This document shows, one piece after another, positions 50,775-57,787 of a stretch of DNA of 64,000 nucleotides. This stretch comes from Hyphomicrobium_A sp039933175 (GTDB lineage: Bacteria > Pseudomonadota > Alphaproteobacteria > Rhizobiales > Hyphomicrobiaceae): NCBI GenBank assembly GCA_039933175.1, contig JBDTOR010000001.1, positions 1 to 64,000 on the forward strand, in the 5' to 3' direction. The notes under the pieces were generated by a model. That model had not been told where the DNA came from. It ran no database searches and saw nothing but the letters and a program-made list of their open reading frames with translations. Every line of letters starts with the position of its first letter. Position 1 is the stretch's first letter. The position numbers and the translations under genes are program-made.

Positions 50775-51197
50775 TCAACGCTTCTTGCCGACGCGGTGCA
50801 GTTCACCCGCCGCAGCATGATCCGCGCCGTTGAAGGTGCCGGACCAGTCGTACGTCATCTTGTCTCCGTCGACCGAAATCTTCACGAGCCCCCCGATGCA
50901 GCCGCCGTCCTTCTCGTCCACACCGCCCCAGGTGATCACCTCATTGAATTCGTAGTCGTCGCCCTTGCGATCACCCGAAAGGGTTCCGCCGCACGGAAAG
51001 CCGGGGTAGCGGCTCACGCCGCCCTTGGGCGATACGAGGGTCAGCCGCGTCTCGAATTTAGTTTCGCCTTGCGAGACTTCCCCGACCCAAGTGCCGACGA
51101 TGGCGTCGCTGAGCGTTCCAGCCACGTCTTGGGCATGGGCGCCGATGGGCGCGGCGAGGACACAGGCAAGACAGGCTATGCGAACGCTGCGTGACAT
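50775..51197 (-). CDS. Secreted protein, paralogue 2 of a tandem pair
   Basis: A 140-residue protein with a signal peptide (VRIACLACVLAAPIGAHA), homologous over its length to the product of the adjacent gene at 50268-50726 (shared block TLVSPKGGVSRYPGFPCGG and the GDRKGDDYEF and SVDGDKMTYDWSG patterns). The pair clearly arose by tandem duplication. Function unknown. A longer start at 51233 is possible. Confidence 0.7.
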   Translation of the reverse strand: MSRSVRIACLACVLAAPIGAHAQDVAGTLSDAIVGTWVGEVSQGETKFETRLTLVSPKGGVSRYPGFPCGGTLSGDRKGDDYEFNEVITWGGVDEKDGGCIGGLVKISVDGDKMTYDWSGTFNGADHAAAGELHRVGKKR

Positions 51198-51385
51198 GCT
51201 CTGCACCGAAATGACTGCCAATCGAATTCCCAATTCTTATCTGCGGACCGTCGCTGAGAAAAGGCGCCAAGGCGTTCGAGGTGAAGAATATCGACTGTCG
51301 CCGGAGCGGGGTGCTGGCCGGAACGCGCCGGCGCATGCCAAGATGGGACCAACAACCACGCAAAAATAGGGGAGAGATCCGACCC

Positions 51386-52045
51386 ATGAGCCGGCTATAC
51401 GAGGACCAGCACCGCGTCCTGCAGGACCGCTTTCAGTCCCGGCCGATGGCCGACCGCATCGAGCAGATCGCCCTCAAGACCGAGATCGGCCCCGAGGAAC
51501 AAGCTTTCATAGAGAGCCGCGACTTCTTCTTCCTGACCACCGTCGACAGCCAGAGCCGGCCGACCGTCTCCTACAAGGGCGGCGCCCCCGGCTTCATGCG
51601 CGTCGTCGACCAGACGCACCTCATGTTCCCGAGCTACGACGGCAACGGCATGTACCTGTCGATGGGCAACATCACCGCCAACCCGCATGTCGGCTTCCTG
51701 TTCATCGACTTCGAGCGCCCGTTCCGGCTGCGCGTGCAGGGCGAGGCGGAAGTGTCCAGCGCGCCCGAGCATCTCGCCTGCTTCAAGGAGGCGGAACTCG
51801 TGGTGCGCGTGAAGATCACCGAGCTTTGGATGAACTGCCCGCGCTACATCCACCGCTATCAGAAGCTGAAGACCTCGCGCTACGTACCGCAGGCCGACAT
51901 CGAGACGCCGCTGTGCGAGTGGAAGCGCACCGAGCCGGTGCAGGACGTGCTGCGTCCGCACGAGCTGGCGCAGGTGGCCAAGGCCGGCACCATCCCCATC
52001 GAGGAGTGGATCGGCCGCGTCGTCACCGGCGACGACAACGTCTAG
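51386..52045 (+). CDS. Pyridoxamine 5'-phosphate oxidase-family flavoprotein
   Basis: A 219-residue protein of the FMN-binding PNPOx-like split-barrel superfamily, shown by SRDFFFLTTVDSQSRPTVSYKGGAPGFMRVVD and the later GNITANPHVGFLFIDFERPFRLRVQGEAEV. The canonical PdxH C-terminal substrate-binding motif is not seen, so it is probably a related flavoprotein, often annotated as a PNPOx family protein, rather than PdxH itself. The ATG at 51386 follows GGGAGAGAT. Two GC hairpins lie just downstream. Confidence 0.85.
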   Translation: MSRLYEDQHRVLQDRFQSRPMADRIEQIALKTEIGPEEQAFIESRDFFFLTTVDSQSRPTVSYKGGAPGFMRVVDQTHLMFPSYDGNGMYLSMGNITANPHVGFLFIDFERPFRLRVQGEAEVSSAPEHLACFKEAELVVRVKITELWMNCPRYIHRYQKLKTSRYVPQADIETPLCEWKRTEPVQDVLRPHELAQVAKAGTIPIEEWIGRVVTGDDNV

Positions 52046-52054
52046 AAACGACAG

Positions 52055-52101
52055 CGCCGCCGGAGCGGTCCCCGGCGGCGTGCCCGCCTCTTTGCGAGGC
52101 G
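52055..52101 (+). terminator. Two consecutive GC hairpins
   Basis: CGCCGCCGG/CCGGCGGCG (52055-52063 and 52072-52080) form a 9-bp stem. CGCCTC/GAGGCG (52085-52090 and 52096-52101) form a second, 6-bp one. They start about ten bases after the PNPOx-family stop and probably end its transcript, though no T-run follows. Confidence 0.5.
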
Positions 52102-52284
52102 GCTCCTTGCGCGTTATGGCGGTATGAGCCTGCTGACTTAGCTAACTTTTCAGCCGGCAGGCCGATCATTCGACCGCCCGAATTTGGACCCTGTGCCGCA
52201 CACGGACAACCGCAGCTTCTGCGTGACTGGCGCGTTGGCTATGCACCGAGCGCCGGGCTCGCAAGGTGAAGGATTGACTACGGA

Positions 52285-54012
52285 ATGATCCGTTTCCGCC
52301 GGCTTTTCGAACTCGTCTCCGAGATTGACCGGCGCCGCTTTGCCGAAGCCAGCGACCTTTTCCGGGCTGCGTTTCCCCACGAGGCCGATGCGATCGACCG
52401 GATCGCCCACATGCTGCTCAATCGGAGGAAACTCGGCTTCGACCCGATCCTGTTGCTCTCCACCGACGCGCGCGACCGCATCACGGGACTCGCCTTCGTC
52501 TATTACTTCTCCGACCTCGACTATGGCTACCTGCAGTACTTCGCCAGCGACCCGCGCAAACCGGCGCGGGGCATCGGCGTGGCGCTTTACGAGGCGTTGC
52601 GTGAGCTGCTCTCTGCCCGCGGCGCGCGCGGGCTGTTCCTCGACGTACCACCTGTCGAACCAGACAAGCTCAAGGACCGCTCGCGTCTAGCGATCAACCG
52701 TAAGCGGCTACGCTTTTACGCACGCTACGATGTGCAGAAGGTCGTCAACACGCTGTGGGATATCGAGGCCAATCCTCGCAACGACGGCTACCTGACCACC
52801 CTGCTCTATGACCCGCTGGGCCGCAAACCGCACCTGTCGCAGCGCGATGCCCGTGTCGTCATACGCAACATCCTCGTCGACCAGTACGCCTTCGAGCACG
52901 ACGACCCGTTCGTCATGCGGATCGTCCGCTCGTTCACCGACAACCCGGTTAAGCTCGAAGCGCTCGGCCCGCAGCCCGAGCGCGCCGTCCCGACGCGCGC
53001 CAAGTATCTCTTGCCGATCAAGATGGTGGTCTCCGAACGCCACATGATCCACCACCTGCGCGAGAAGGGCTACGTCGAGCGCCCGGTGCGCGTCACGGCC
53101 ATCCTCAAGGGCCTCGAGGGTCTGCCGATCGAGCGGGTGCCCACGCGCCATTTCGGCGAGGACAACCTGACCGCCGTGCATACGCCGGCCCTGGTCGGCT
53201 ACCTCAAGGCCATGAGCCAGCGGCTCGATGACAAGGCGATTATCTATCCGGAAGTGTTTCCGATCCGCCGTCCCGACCGCGTACCGCGGGCGCTGGAGGA
53301 TCGCGCCGGCTACTTCTGCGCCGACACCTTCACGCCACTGACGAAGAACGTCTTTGCCGCCGCGCGCGATGCCGCCAACGTGGCGCTTACCGCCGCCACC
53401 GTCATCGCCAACGGCGAGCGCTTCGCCTACGCCCTATGCCGCCCGCCTGGCCACCATGCCGAGCGACGCATATACGGCGGCTTCTGCTTCCTCAACAATT
53501 CGGCGATTGCCGCCAACTATCTGTCGAAGCAAGGGACCGTCGCGCTGCTCGACATCGACTATCACCACGGCAATGGCGGCCAGGACATCTTCTACGCACG
53601 CGATGACGTGCTGACCGTCTCGATCCACGGCCACCCCAGCCACGCCTATCCAAATTTTTCCGGCTACAGCGACGAGCGCGGCGAAGGGGCAGGGCTCGGC
53701 TTCAATCACAACTTCCCGACCGAGCCGCCGGTCAATGATGAGCGCTATCTGACACTGCTCGACAAGGCGCTTGGCGTCGTGCGTGCCTTCAAGCCGCGCT
53801 ATCTGGTGCTGTCGATCGGCTTCGACATCATGCGCGGCGACCCGACCGGCTCGTTCGCCGTGACCAACCAGGGCATGCAGCGCGTCGGCAAGCGTATTGG
53901 CCGCTTCGGCATCCCTACCCTCATCGTTCAAGAGGGCGGCTACTCGCTCGGCAACCTGCGCGCCGGCGCTCACGCCTTTTTCAGCGGTATCATCGACGCC
54001 TGGCACGGCTGA
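52285..54012 (+). CDS. GNAT acetyltransferase fused to histone-deacetylase-family amidohydrolase
   Basis: A 575-residue protein joining two opposing activities. The N-terminal half (about 1-160) has a GNAT acetyl-CoA fold with the motif RGIGVALYEAL near residue 94. The C-terminal part (from about 254) is a zinc-dependent HDAC/acetylpolyamine amidohydrolase: YPEVFPIRR, PPGHHAE near 389, the metal-binding DIDYHHGNG near 422, and GFDIMRGDP near 511. Key His and Asp residues are all present. A bacterial acetyl-polyamine or protein-acetyl-lysine substrate is plausible. Having acetyltransferase and deacetylase in one chain could allow reversible control of one target. No partner gene lies nearby. 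Start ATG 52285. Confidence 0.88.
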   Translation: MIRFRRLFELVSEIDRRRFAEASDLFRAAFPHEADAIDRIAHMLLNRRKLGFDPILLLSTDARDRITGLAFVYYFSDLDYGYLQYFASDPRKPARGIGVALYEALRELLSARGARGLFLDVPPVEPDKLKDRSRLAINRKRLRFYARYDVQKVVNTLWDIEANPRNDGYLTTLLYDPLGRKPHLSQRDARVVIRNILVDQYAFEHDDPFVMRIVRSFTDNPVKLEALGPQPERAVPTRAKYLLPIKMVVSERHMIHHLREKGYVERPVRVTAILKGLEGLPIERVPTRHFGEDNLTAVHTPALVGYLKAMSQRLDDKAIIYPEVFPIRRPDRVPRALEDRAGYFCADTFTPLTKNVFAAARDAANVALTAATVIANGERFAYALCRPPGHHAERRIYGGFCFLNNSAIAANYLSKQGTVALLDIDYHHGNGGQDIFYARDDVLTVSIHGHPSHAYPNFSGYSDERGEGAGLGFNHNFPTEPPVNDERYLTLLDKALGVVRAFKPRYLVLSIGFDIMRGDPTGSFAVTNQGMQRVGKRIGRFGIPTLIVQEGGYSLGNLRAGAHAFFSGIIDAWHG

Positions 54013-54027
54013 CGTTCAGCCAGACCG

Positions 54028-54327
54028 TCATGGTTCCGGAGAGAGGGGCGCCGGTGGCTTACCGCCCGCGCCGTGCAGGACCGTCATGGTGATATACGCG
54101 CCGATCCACGATCCGATTGCCGCGAAGATCACATACACCCAGTTGTTGGTGTAGCTGATCACCGCGAACGAGGAGAGCGTGTACCAGAGGCTACTCCAGT
54201 TGGCGGCGGCGACGCGTTTGCGCGCGATGACCGAGTTGGTGAACATCACGTAGACCGCGTCGGTCAGCGCGGTGGCGACGACGACGCCCACCGCCAGCCA
54301 GATGTCGATGTTATGGATACTTTGCAC
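54028..54327 (-). CDS. Small integral membrane protein, unknown
   Basis: A 99-residue protein with about three hydrophobic segments (WLAVGVVVATALTDAVYVMF, LWYTLSSFAVISYTNNWVYVIF, IGSWIGAYITMTVL), a Lys/Arg-containing loop (IARKRVAAANW) and a Pro-rich end. It resembles small multi-span proteins of unknown role. The GTG start follows GAGGG by eight bases. It ends 15 bases from the GNAT-HDAC stop, convergent. Confidence 0.62.
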   Translation of the reverse strand: MQSIHNIDIWLAVGVVVATALTDAVYVMFTNSVIARKRVAAANWSSLWYTLSSFAVISYTNNWVYVIFAAIGSWIGAYITMTVLHGAGGKPPAPLSPEP

Positions 54328-54430
54328 GGCACGAGCCCTCGGCGACCGGCGCCTCGTCGCGCCGCCGGCAGGCTAGCCCGTCACACTTAAGGAACCGCGT
54401 AAGCTGCGTCGCTCTTTCCACGGCAACACC

Positions 54431-54584
54431 GTCATCCCGGCGCAGGCCGGGACCCACGCCAGCTTCAGCACGCGGCTTTAGTAGAGAACAATCTCGGCAG
54501 CGCAGCAGGCATCGCACTCTCTCTACGCATCGTCGCGGTCGCAACACGGAGACTTGCATGGATCCCGCCCTGCGCCGGGATGAC
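54431..54584. repeat. REP-like inverted repeat (GTCATCCCGGCGCAG...)
   Basis: The 22-base arms at 54431-54452 and 54563-54584 are inverted copies that match at 21 positions. They read GTCATCCCGGCGCAG(G/c)C(C/g)GG-type in one direction and end in CGGGATGAC in the other. The element fills the gap between the small membrane protein and dCTP deaminase genes. The same GTCATCC core is found at 18296 and, as a fragment, near 62818. This is the pattern of Hyphomicrobiales intergenic repeats. Confidence 0.65.
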
Positions 54585-54608
54585 GGATAGACGAAATTGG
54601 CCCCACAC

Positions 54609-55673
54609 CTACTTGAAGTGCTTGGAGAGCTTGAGGCCCTGCGCCTGATAATGCGAGGGGAGGTCGCGGCCATACAGCAACTCGGGCGTGTCGGTGAGCT
54701 GCTCGTACACCAAACGGCCGATCGTCTGCCCGTCCTCCAGCATGAACGGCACGTTGTGCGAGCGGACCTCCAGCACGGCCCTGGAACCGGCACCGCCAGC
54801 TTCGGCATGACCGAAGCCAGGGTCGAAGAAACCCGCATAGTGCACGCGAAACTCGCCGACCAGCGGATTGAACGGCACCATTTCTGCGGCCTGGGTCGGG
54901 GGTACCTGGACTGCTTCCTTGGAGGCGAGGATATAGAACTGGTCCGGGTCGAGGATCAGCCGCTTCTTGCCGCGCACATAAATCGGTTCCCAGAAGTCGA
55001 GCATGGCGCATGCGCCAACCGCGTCGACATCGACGAGCCCCGTATGGCGCTTGCCGCGGTAGCCGACGAGGCCATCCTTGTCGCCCGCAAGATCGATCGA
55101 CAGCGGAATGTCCTGCACCGGCTTGGCTTCGGGACCGCCGGCGCGGAAGCGGATCTGCGACAGGCGCGATCCCTTGCGCACCACGACGGGGAAGGTCTGC
55201 GGGCAAATCTCGGCGTACAGGGGGCCTTCATATCCGGCCGGGATCTGATCGAAGGACGAGACGCCATCGGCGATGACGCGCGTGAAGACATCAAGCCGCC
55301 CAGTAGAACTCTTGGGGTTGGTCGCCGCGCACAGACCGTCGGGCAATGACAGGCCTTCGAGCAGCGGCGCGACGTACACGCAGCCCGTCTCCAGTACCGC
55401 ACCCTGAGATAGCGAGATGGAATGCAACTGCAGATCGTCGAGCTTGGCCGTGACGCGCTCGCCGCGCCCGGGCAGGAAGCTGGCCCGCACCCGGTAAGCG
55501 ACGTTGCCGAGGCGCAGATCAAGGCTGGCCGGCTGCAGCTGGTTGGGCAGCAGCGGTTCGGCGAGCTTCACCACCTCTTCGACAATGAGCTCGCGGATCG
55601 CCTGCGAGGGCAGGATACCCTCGACGGGCGCCTTGGGCGCGGCCTTCGCAGCTTTGACCTCGGGCTTAGCCAT
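54609..55673 (-). CDS. dcd: 2'-deoxycytidine 5'-triphosphate deaminase (double-domain)
   Basis: A 354-residue protein of the long dCTP deaminase type, about twice the length of ordinary Dcd and made of two dUTPase-fold halves. It converts dCTP to dUTP on the way to dTTP. Visible family stretches are LQPASLDLRLG near residue 45, NPKSSTGRLDVFTRVIADG near 118 and YAEICPQTFPVVVRKGSRLSQIRFR near 155. The second half repeats the pattern (FNPLVGEFRVHYAGFFDPGFGH). The long form is common in Alphaproteobacteria. It is divergent from metZ. Confidence 0.9.
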   Translation of the reverse strand: MAKPEVKAAKAAPKAPVEGILPSQAIRELIVEEVVKLAEPLLPNQLQPASLDLRLGNVAYRVRASFLPGRGERVTAKLDDLQLHSISLSQGAVLETGCVYVAPLLEGLSLPDGLCAATNPKSSTGRLDVFTRVIADGVSSFDQIPAGYEGPLYAEICPQTFPVVVRKGSRLSQIRFRAGGPEAKPVQDIPLSIDLAGDKDGLVGYRGKRHTGLVDVDAVGACAMLDFWEPIYVRGKKRLILDPDQFYILASKEAVQVPPTQAAEMVPFNPLVGEFRVHYAGFFDPGFGHAEAGGAGSRAVLEVRSHNVPFMLEDGQTIGRLVYEQLTDTPELLYGRDLPSHYQAQGLKLSKHFK

Positions 55674-55770
55674 CGTCGTTAAATCCTTGCCGGCAAGCGC
55701 AGCTTTGTCGCTCTAGAGCAAGCGGGCCTTGACGCCAAGCGCGATGCGGGAGTAATCCCCCAAACACACT

Positions 55771-55825
55771 TCGTGGTCATTTGGCCGGCCGGCTTGCAGC
55801 CACGTAAAACAACTCGCTAAAAGGG
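55771..55825 (+). ncRNA. SAM-II (metA motif) riboswitch
   Basis: The sequence fits the SAM-II pattern. CGTGG (55772-55776) pairs with CCACG (55800-55804). TTGCAG lies just before the right arm, followed by GTAAAACAA, and the conserved GCTAAAAGGG (55816-55825) closes the pseudoknot. SAM-II elements control methionine genes, including metZ, in Alphaproteobacteria: S-adenosylmethionine binding hides the ribosome binding site region. The ATG of metZ is about 97 bases further on, longer than usual. A hairpin with GTAA loop (55748-55759) precedes it. Confidence 0.75.
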
Positions 55826-55921
55826 CCGTGCGCACCCAGAGCTTTAGCGCGGCTATTTTACGAGCGGTGCCTTGCCCGCCGGCCGGGTTTTACTTGGGCC
55901 AACGAGCCCGCAGGAGCGCGC

Positions 55922-57133
55922 ATGGCGAGCAACGACGACCGAGCGGCAACCCCCAAGAAGTGGGCACCCGAAACGCAGCTCGTGCATGGCGGATCGCTGC
56001 GCTCGCAGTTCGGCGAAACGTCCGAGGCGATGTTCCTGACGCAGGGGTTTGTCTACGCCAGCGCCGAGCAGGCCGAGGCACGCTTCAAGAACGAGGACCC
56101 GGGCTTCCAGTACAGCCGCTTCGGCAACCCGACCGTCGCCATGTTCGAAGAACGCGTGCGCCTGCTCGAGGGCGCCGAGGAGGCCCGCGCCGCGGCGAGT
56201 GGCATGGCCGCCGTGAACGGCGCCGTCATGTCGTACCTCAAGGCCGGCGACCACATCGTCTCTGGCCGTGCGCTGTTCGGTGCCTGCCGCTACATCGTCG
56301 AGACGCTGACCCAGCGGTACGGCATCGGCTGCACGCTCGTCGATGGTCGCGACCTCGACGGTTGGAAAAAGGCCGTCCGCCCAAACACGAAGATGTTCTT
56401 CTTCGAGACGCCGTCAAACCCGACGCTGGAGCTGGTGGATATCGCCGCCGTCTCCAAGATCGCGCATGCGGCTGGCGCTCTCGTCGTCGTCGACAACGTT
56501 TTCGCGACGCCGCTTTTCCAGCGCCCGTTGAAGCACGGCGCCGATATCGTCGTCTATTCCGCAACCAAGCACATCGACGGACAGGGCCGCTGCCTCGGCG
56601 GCGCGGTGCTCGGGTCGCATGACTACGTCAACAATCACCTGCAGGAATACCTGCGCCAGACCGGCCCGACCATGAGCCCGTTCAACGCCTGGGTCATGCT
56701 CAAGGGCCTGGAGACAATGCCGGTGCGCGTCAAGGCGCAGACGGCGACGGCAGCGAAACTCGCCGATCATCTCGCCGGCCAGTCGAACGTCACCCGCGTA
56801 CTGTACTGTGGGCGCGCCGACCATCCGCAAGCCGATATCGTCAAGCGGCAGATGACGGGCGGCGGCCAGATGATCGCGTTTGAAGTGAAGGGCGGCAAGG
56901 CGGGCGCCTTCGCCCTGCAGGACGCGCTTGGCCTCATCAAGATTTCCAACAACCTCGGCGACGCCAAATCGCTTATCACCCATCCGGCGACGACGACGCA
57001 TCACCGGATCGGCCCGGAGGCGCGCGCCGAGCTGGGCATCAGCGATGGGCTGTTGCGGCTGTCGGTCGGCCTCGAAGCGTTCGAGGATCTGGCCGCCGAT
57101 CTCGATACGGGGCTTGCCGCAGTTCGCGGTTAA
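55922..57133 (+). CDS. metZ: O-succinylhomoserine sulfhydrylase
   Basis: PLP enzyme of 403 residues in the Cys/Met metabolism family that makes homocysteine directly from O-succinylhomoserine and sulfide. The N-terminal FLTQGFVYASAEQAEARF and the PLP-lysine region YSATKHIDGQGR (Lys near residue 216) are typical. It starts with AGGAG behind the ATG. Being downstream of a SAM-II riboswitch strongly supports a methionine role. It could be assigned as a cystathionine gamma-synthase relative, but the segment pattern matches MetZ best. Confidence 0.92.
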   Translation: MASNDDRAATPKKWAPETQLVHGGSLRSQFGETSEAMFLTQGFVYASAEQAEARFKNEDPGFQYSRFGNPTVAMFEERVRLLEGAEEARAAASGMAAVNGAVMSYLKAGDHIVSGRALFGACRYIVETLTQRYGIGCTLVDGRDLDGWKKAVRPNTKMFFFETPSNPTLELVDIAAVSKIAHAAGALVVVDNVFATPLFQRPLKHGADIVVYSATKHIDGQGRCLGGAVLGSHDYVNNHLQEYLRQTGPTMSPFNAWVMLKGLETMPVRVKAQTATAAKLADHLAGQSNVTRVLYCGRADHPQADIVKRQMTGGGQMIAFEVKGGKAGAFALQDALGLIKISNNLGDAKSLITHPATTTHHRIGPEARAELGISDGLLRLSVGLEAFEDLAADLDTGLAAVRG

Positions 57134-57215
57134 TCACCCCCTCGGCCGACGTTGACCCGGCGCGCGCCGGGCTTAGAATCGCGTGGTTGCGCCGCGTCGA
57201 CGGCGCATGGAGCAT

Positions 57216-57287
57216 AGTGTGATGATCGAGAAATTCGCTAACGTCAGCGGCGAGGTATCGAGCGAATTTCTCGATCTGAATCACACT
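57216..57287 (+). repeat. Hairpin element 1 upstream of apaG
   Basis: The left arm AGTGTGATGATCGAGAAATTCGCT (57216-57239, split here as AGTGTGAT and GATCGAGAAATTCGCT) pairs with the right arm at 57261-57287 with a 3-base insertion, leaving a 21-base loop. It is one of two adjacent elements of similar design in the metZ-apaG gap and is likely a REP-type repeat. Confidence 0.7.
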
Positions 57288-57302
57288 AGGGAACCTAGGC
57301 TT

Positions 57303-57380
57303 CTAGTGCCCCCTATGATTCCGAAGTTCGCTCCCCGTCCCGGCCGCAATCTGTGGCGAACTTCGGAATCGGGGCACTAG
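57303..57380 (+). repeat. Hairpin element 2, ends 4 bases before apaG
   Basis: CTAGTGCCCC + GATTCCGAAGTTCGC (57303-57312, 57317-57331) pairs with GCGAACTTCGGAATC + GGGGCACTAG (57356-57380). All 25 pairs match except for a 4-base bulge on the left. The loop is 24 bases. The right arm contains the GGGG (57371-57374) that is the only Shine-Dalgarno-like run before the apaG ATG at 57385. Folding would hide it. Confidence 0.75.
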
Positions 57381-57384
57381 GCGC

Positions 57385-57777
57385 ATGTACGAAGCTGTGA
57401 CCCGCGGCATCCGCATCCGCGTCACCCCTCAATACCTGGAGGACCAGTCGTCCCCGGAGGAGAGTGAGTTCTTTTGGGCCTACACCATCGATATCGCCAA
57501 CGAGAGCGAAGAGACGGTGCAGCTGCGCTCGCGCGTGTGGCAGATCACCGACGGCATCGGCCAGACGCAGGAGGTGCGCGGGCCGGGCGTCGTCGGCGAA
57601 ACGCCGGTGATCCAGCCGGGCTCGTCATTCAGCTACACGTCGGGGTGCCCGCTGCGCACACCGTCGGGCATCATGGTCGGCAGCTATCAGATGACGGACG
57701 CCAAGGGCGAATTGTTCGACGTCGCCATTCCGGCCTTCTCGCTCGACAGCCCATTCGTCGTGCGCAGCATGAACTAG
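57385..57777 (+). CDS. apaG: ApaG protein
   Basis: A 130-residue fibronectin-type beta-sandwich protein (ApaG family), linked in Enterobacteria to Co2+/Mg2+ resistance and fused to F-box proteins in eukaryotes; its biochemical role is unclear. The start MYEAVTRGIRIRVTPQYLEDQSSPEESEFFWAYTI follows the family closely, fixing the ATG at 57385. GPGVVGETPVIQPGSSFSYTSGCPL, the conserved core, follows near residue 70. Its position four bases after a 25-bp hairpin is unusual. argE begins ten bases after the stop. Confidence 0.93.
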   Translation: MYEAVTRGIRIRVTPQYLEDQSSPEESEFFWAYTIDIANESEETVQLRSRVWQITDGIGQTQEVRGPGVVGETPVIQPGSSFSYTSGCPLRTPSGIMVGSYQMTDAKGELFDVAIPAFSLDSPFVVRSMN

Positions 57778-57787
57778 CGAGCGCCCC

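Noticed and set aside
57156..57171. 16-base palindrome CCCGGCGCGCGCCGGG after metZ
   Set aside because: It could be a terminator stem, but has no loop or T-run and may be chance in GC-rich DNA.
57183..57380. Short frames over the paired hairpins
   Set aside because: The plus and minus frames over this stretch have similar residues only because the DNA is an inverted repeat; there is no coding support.
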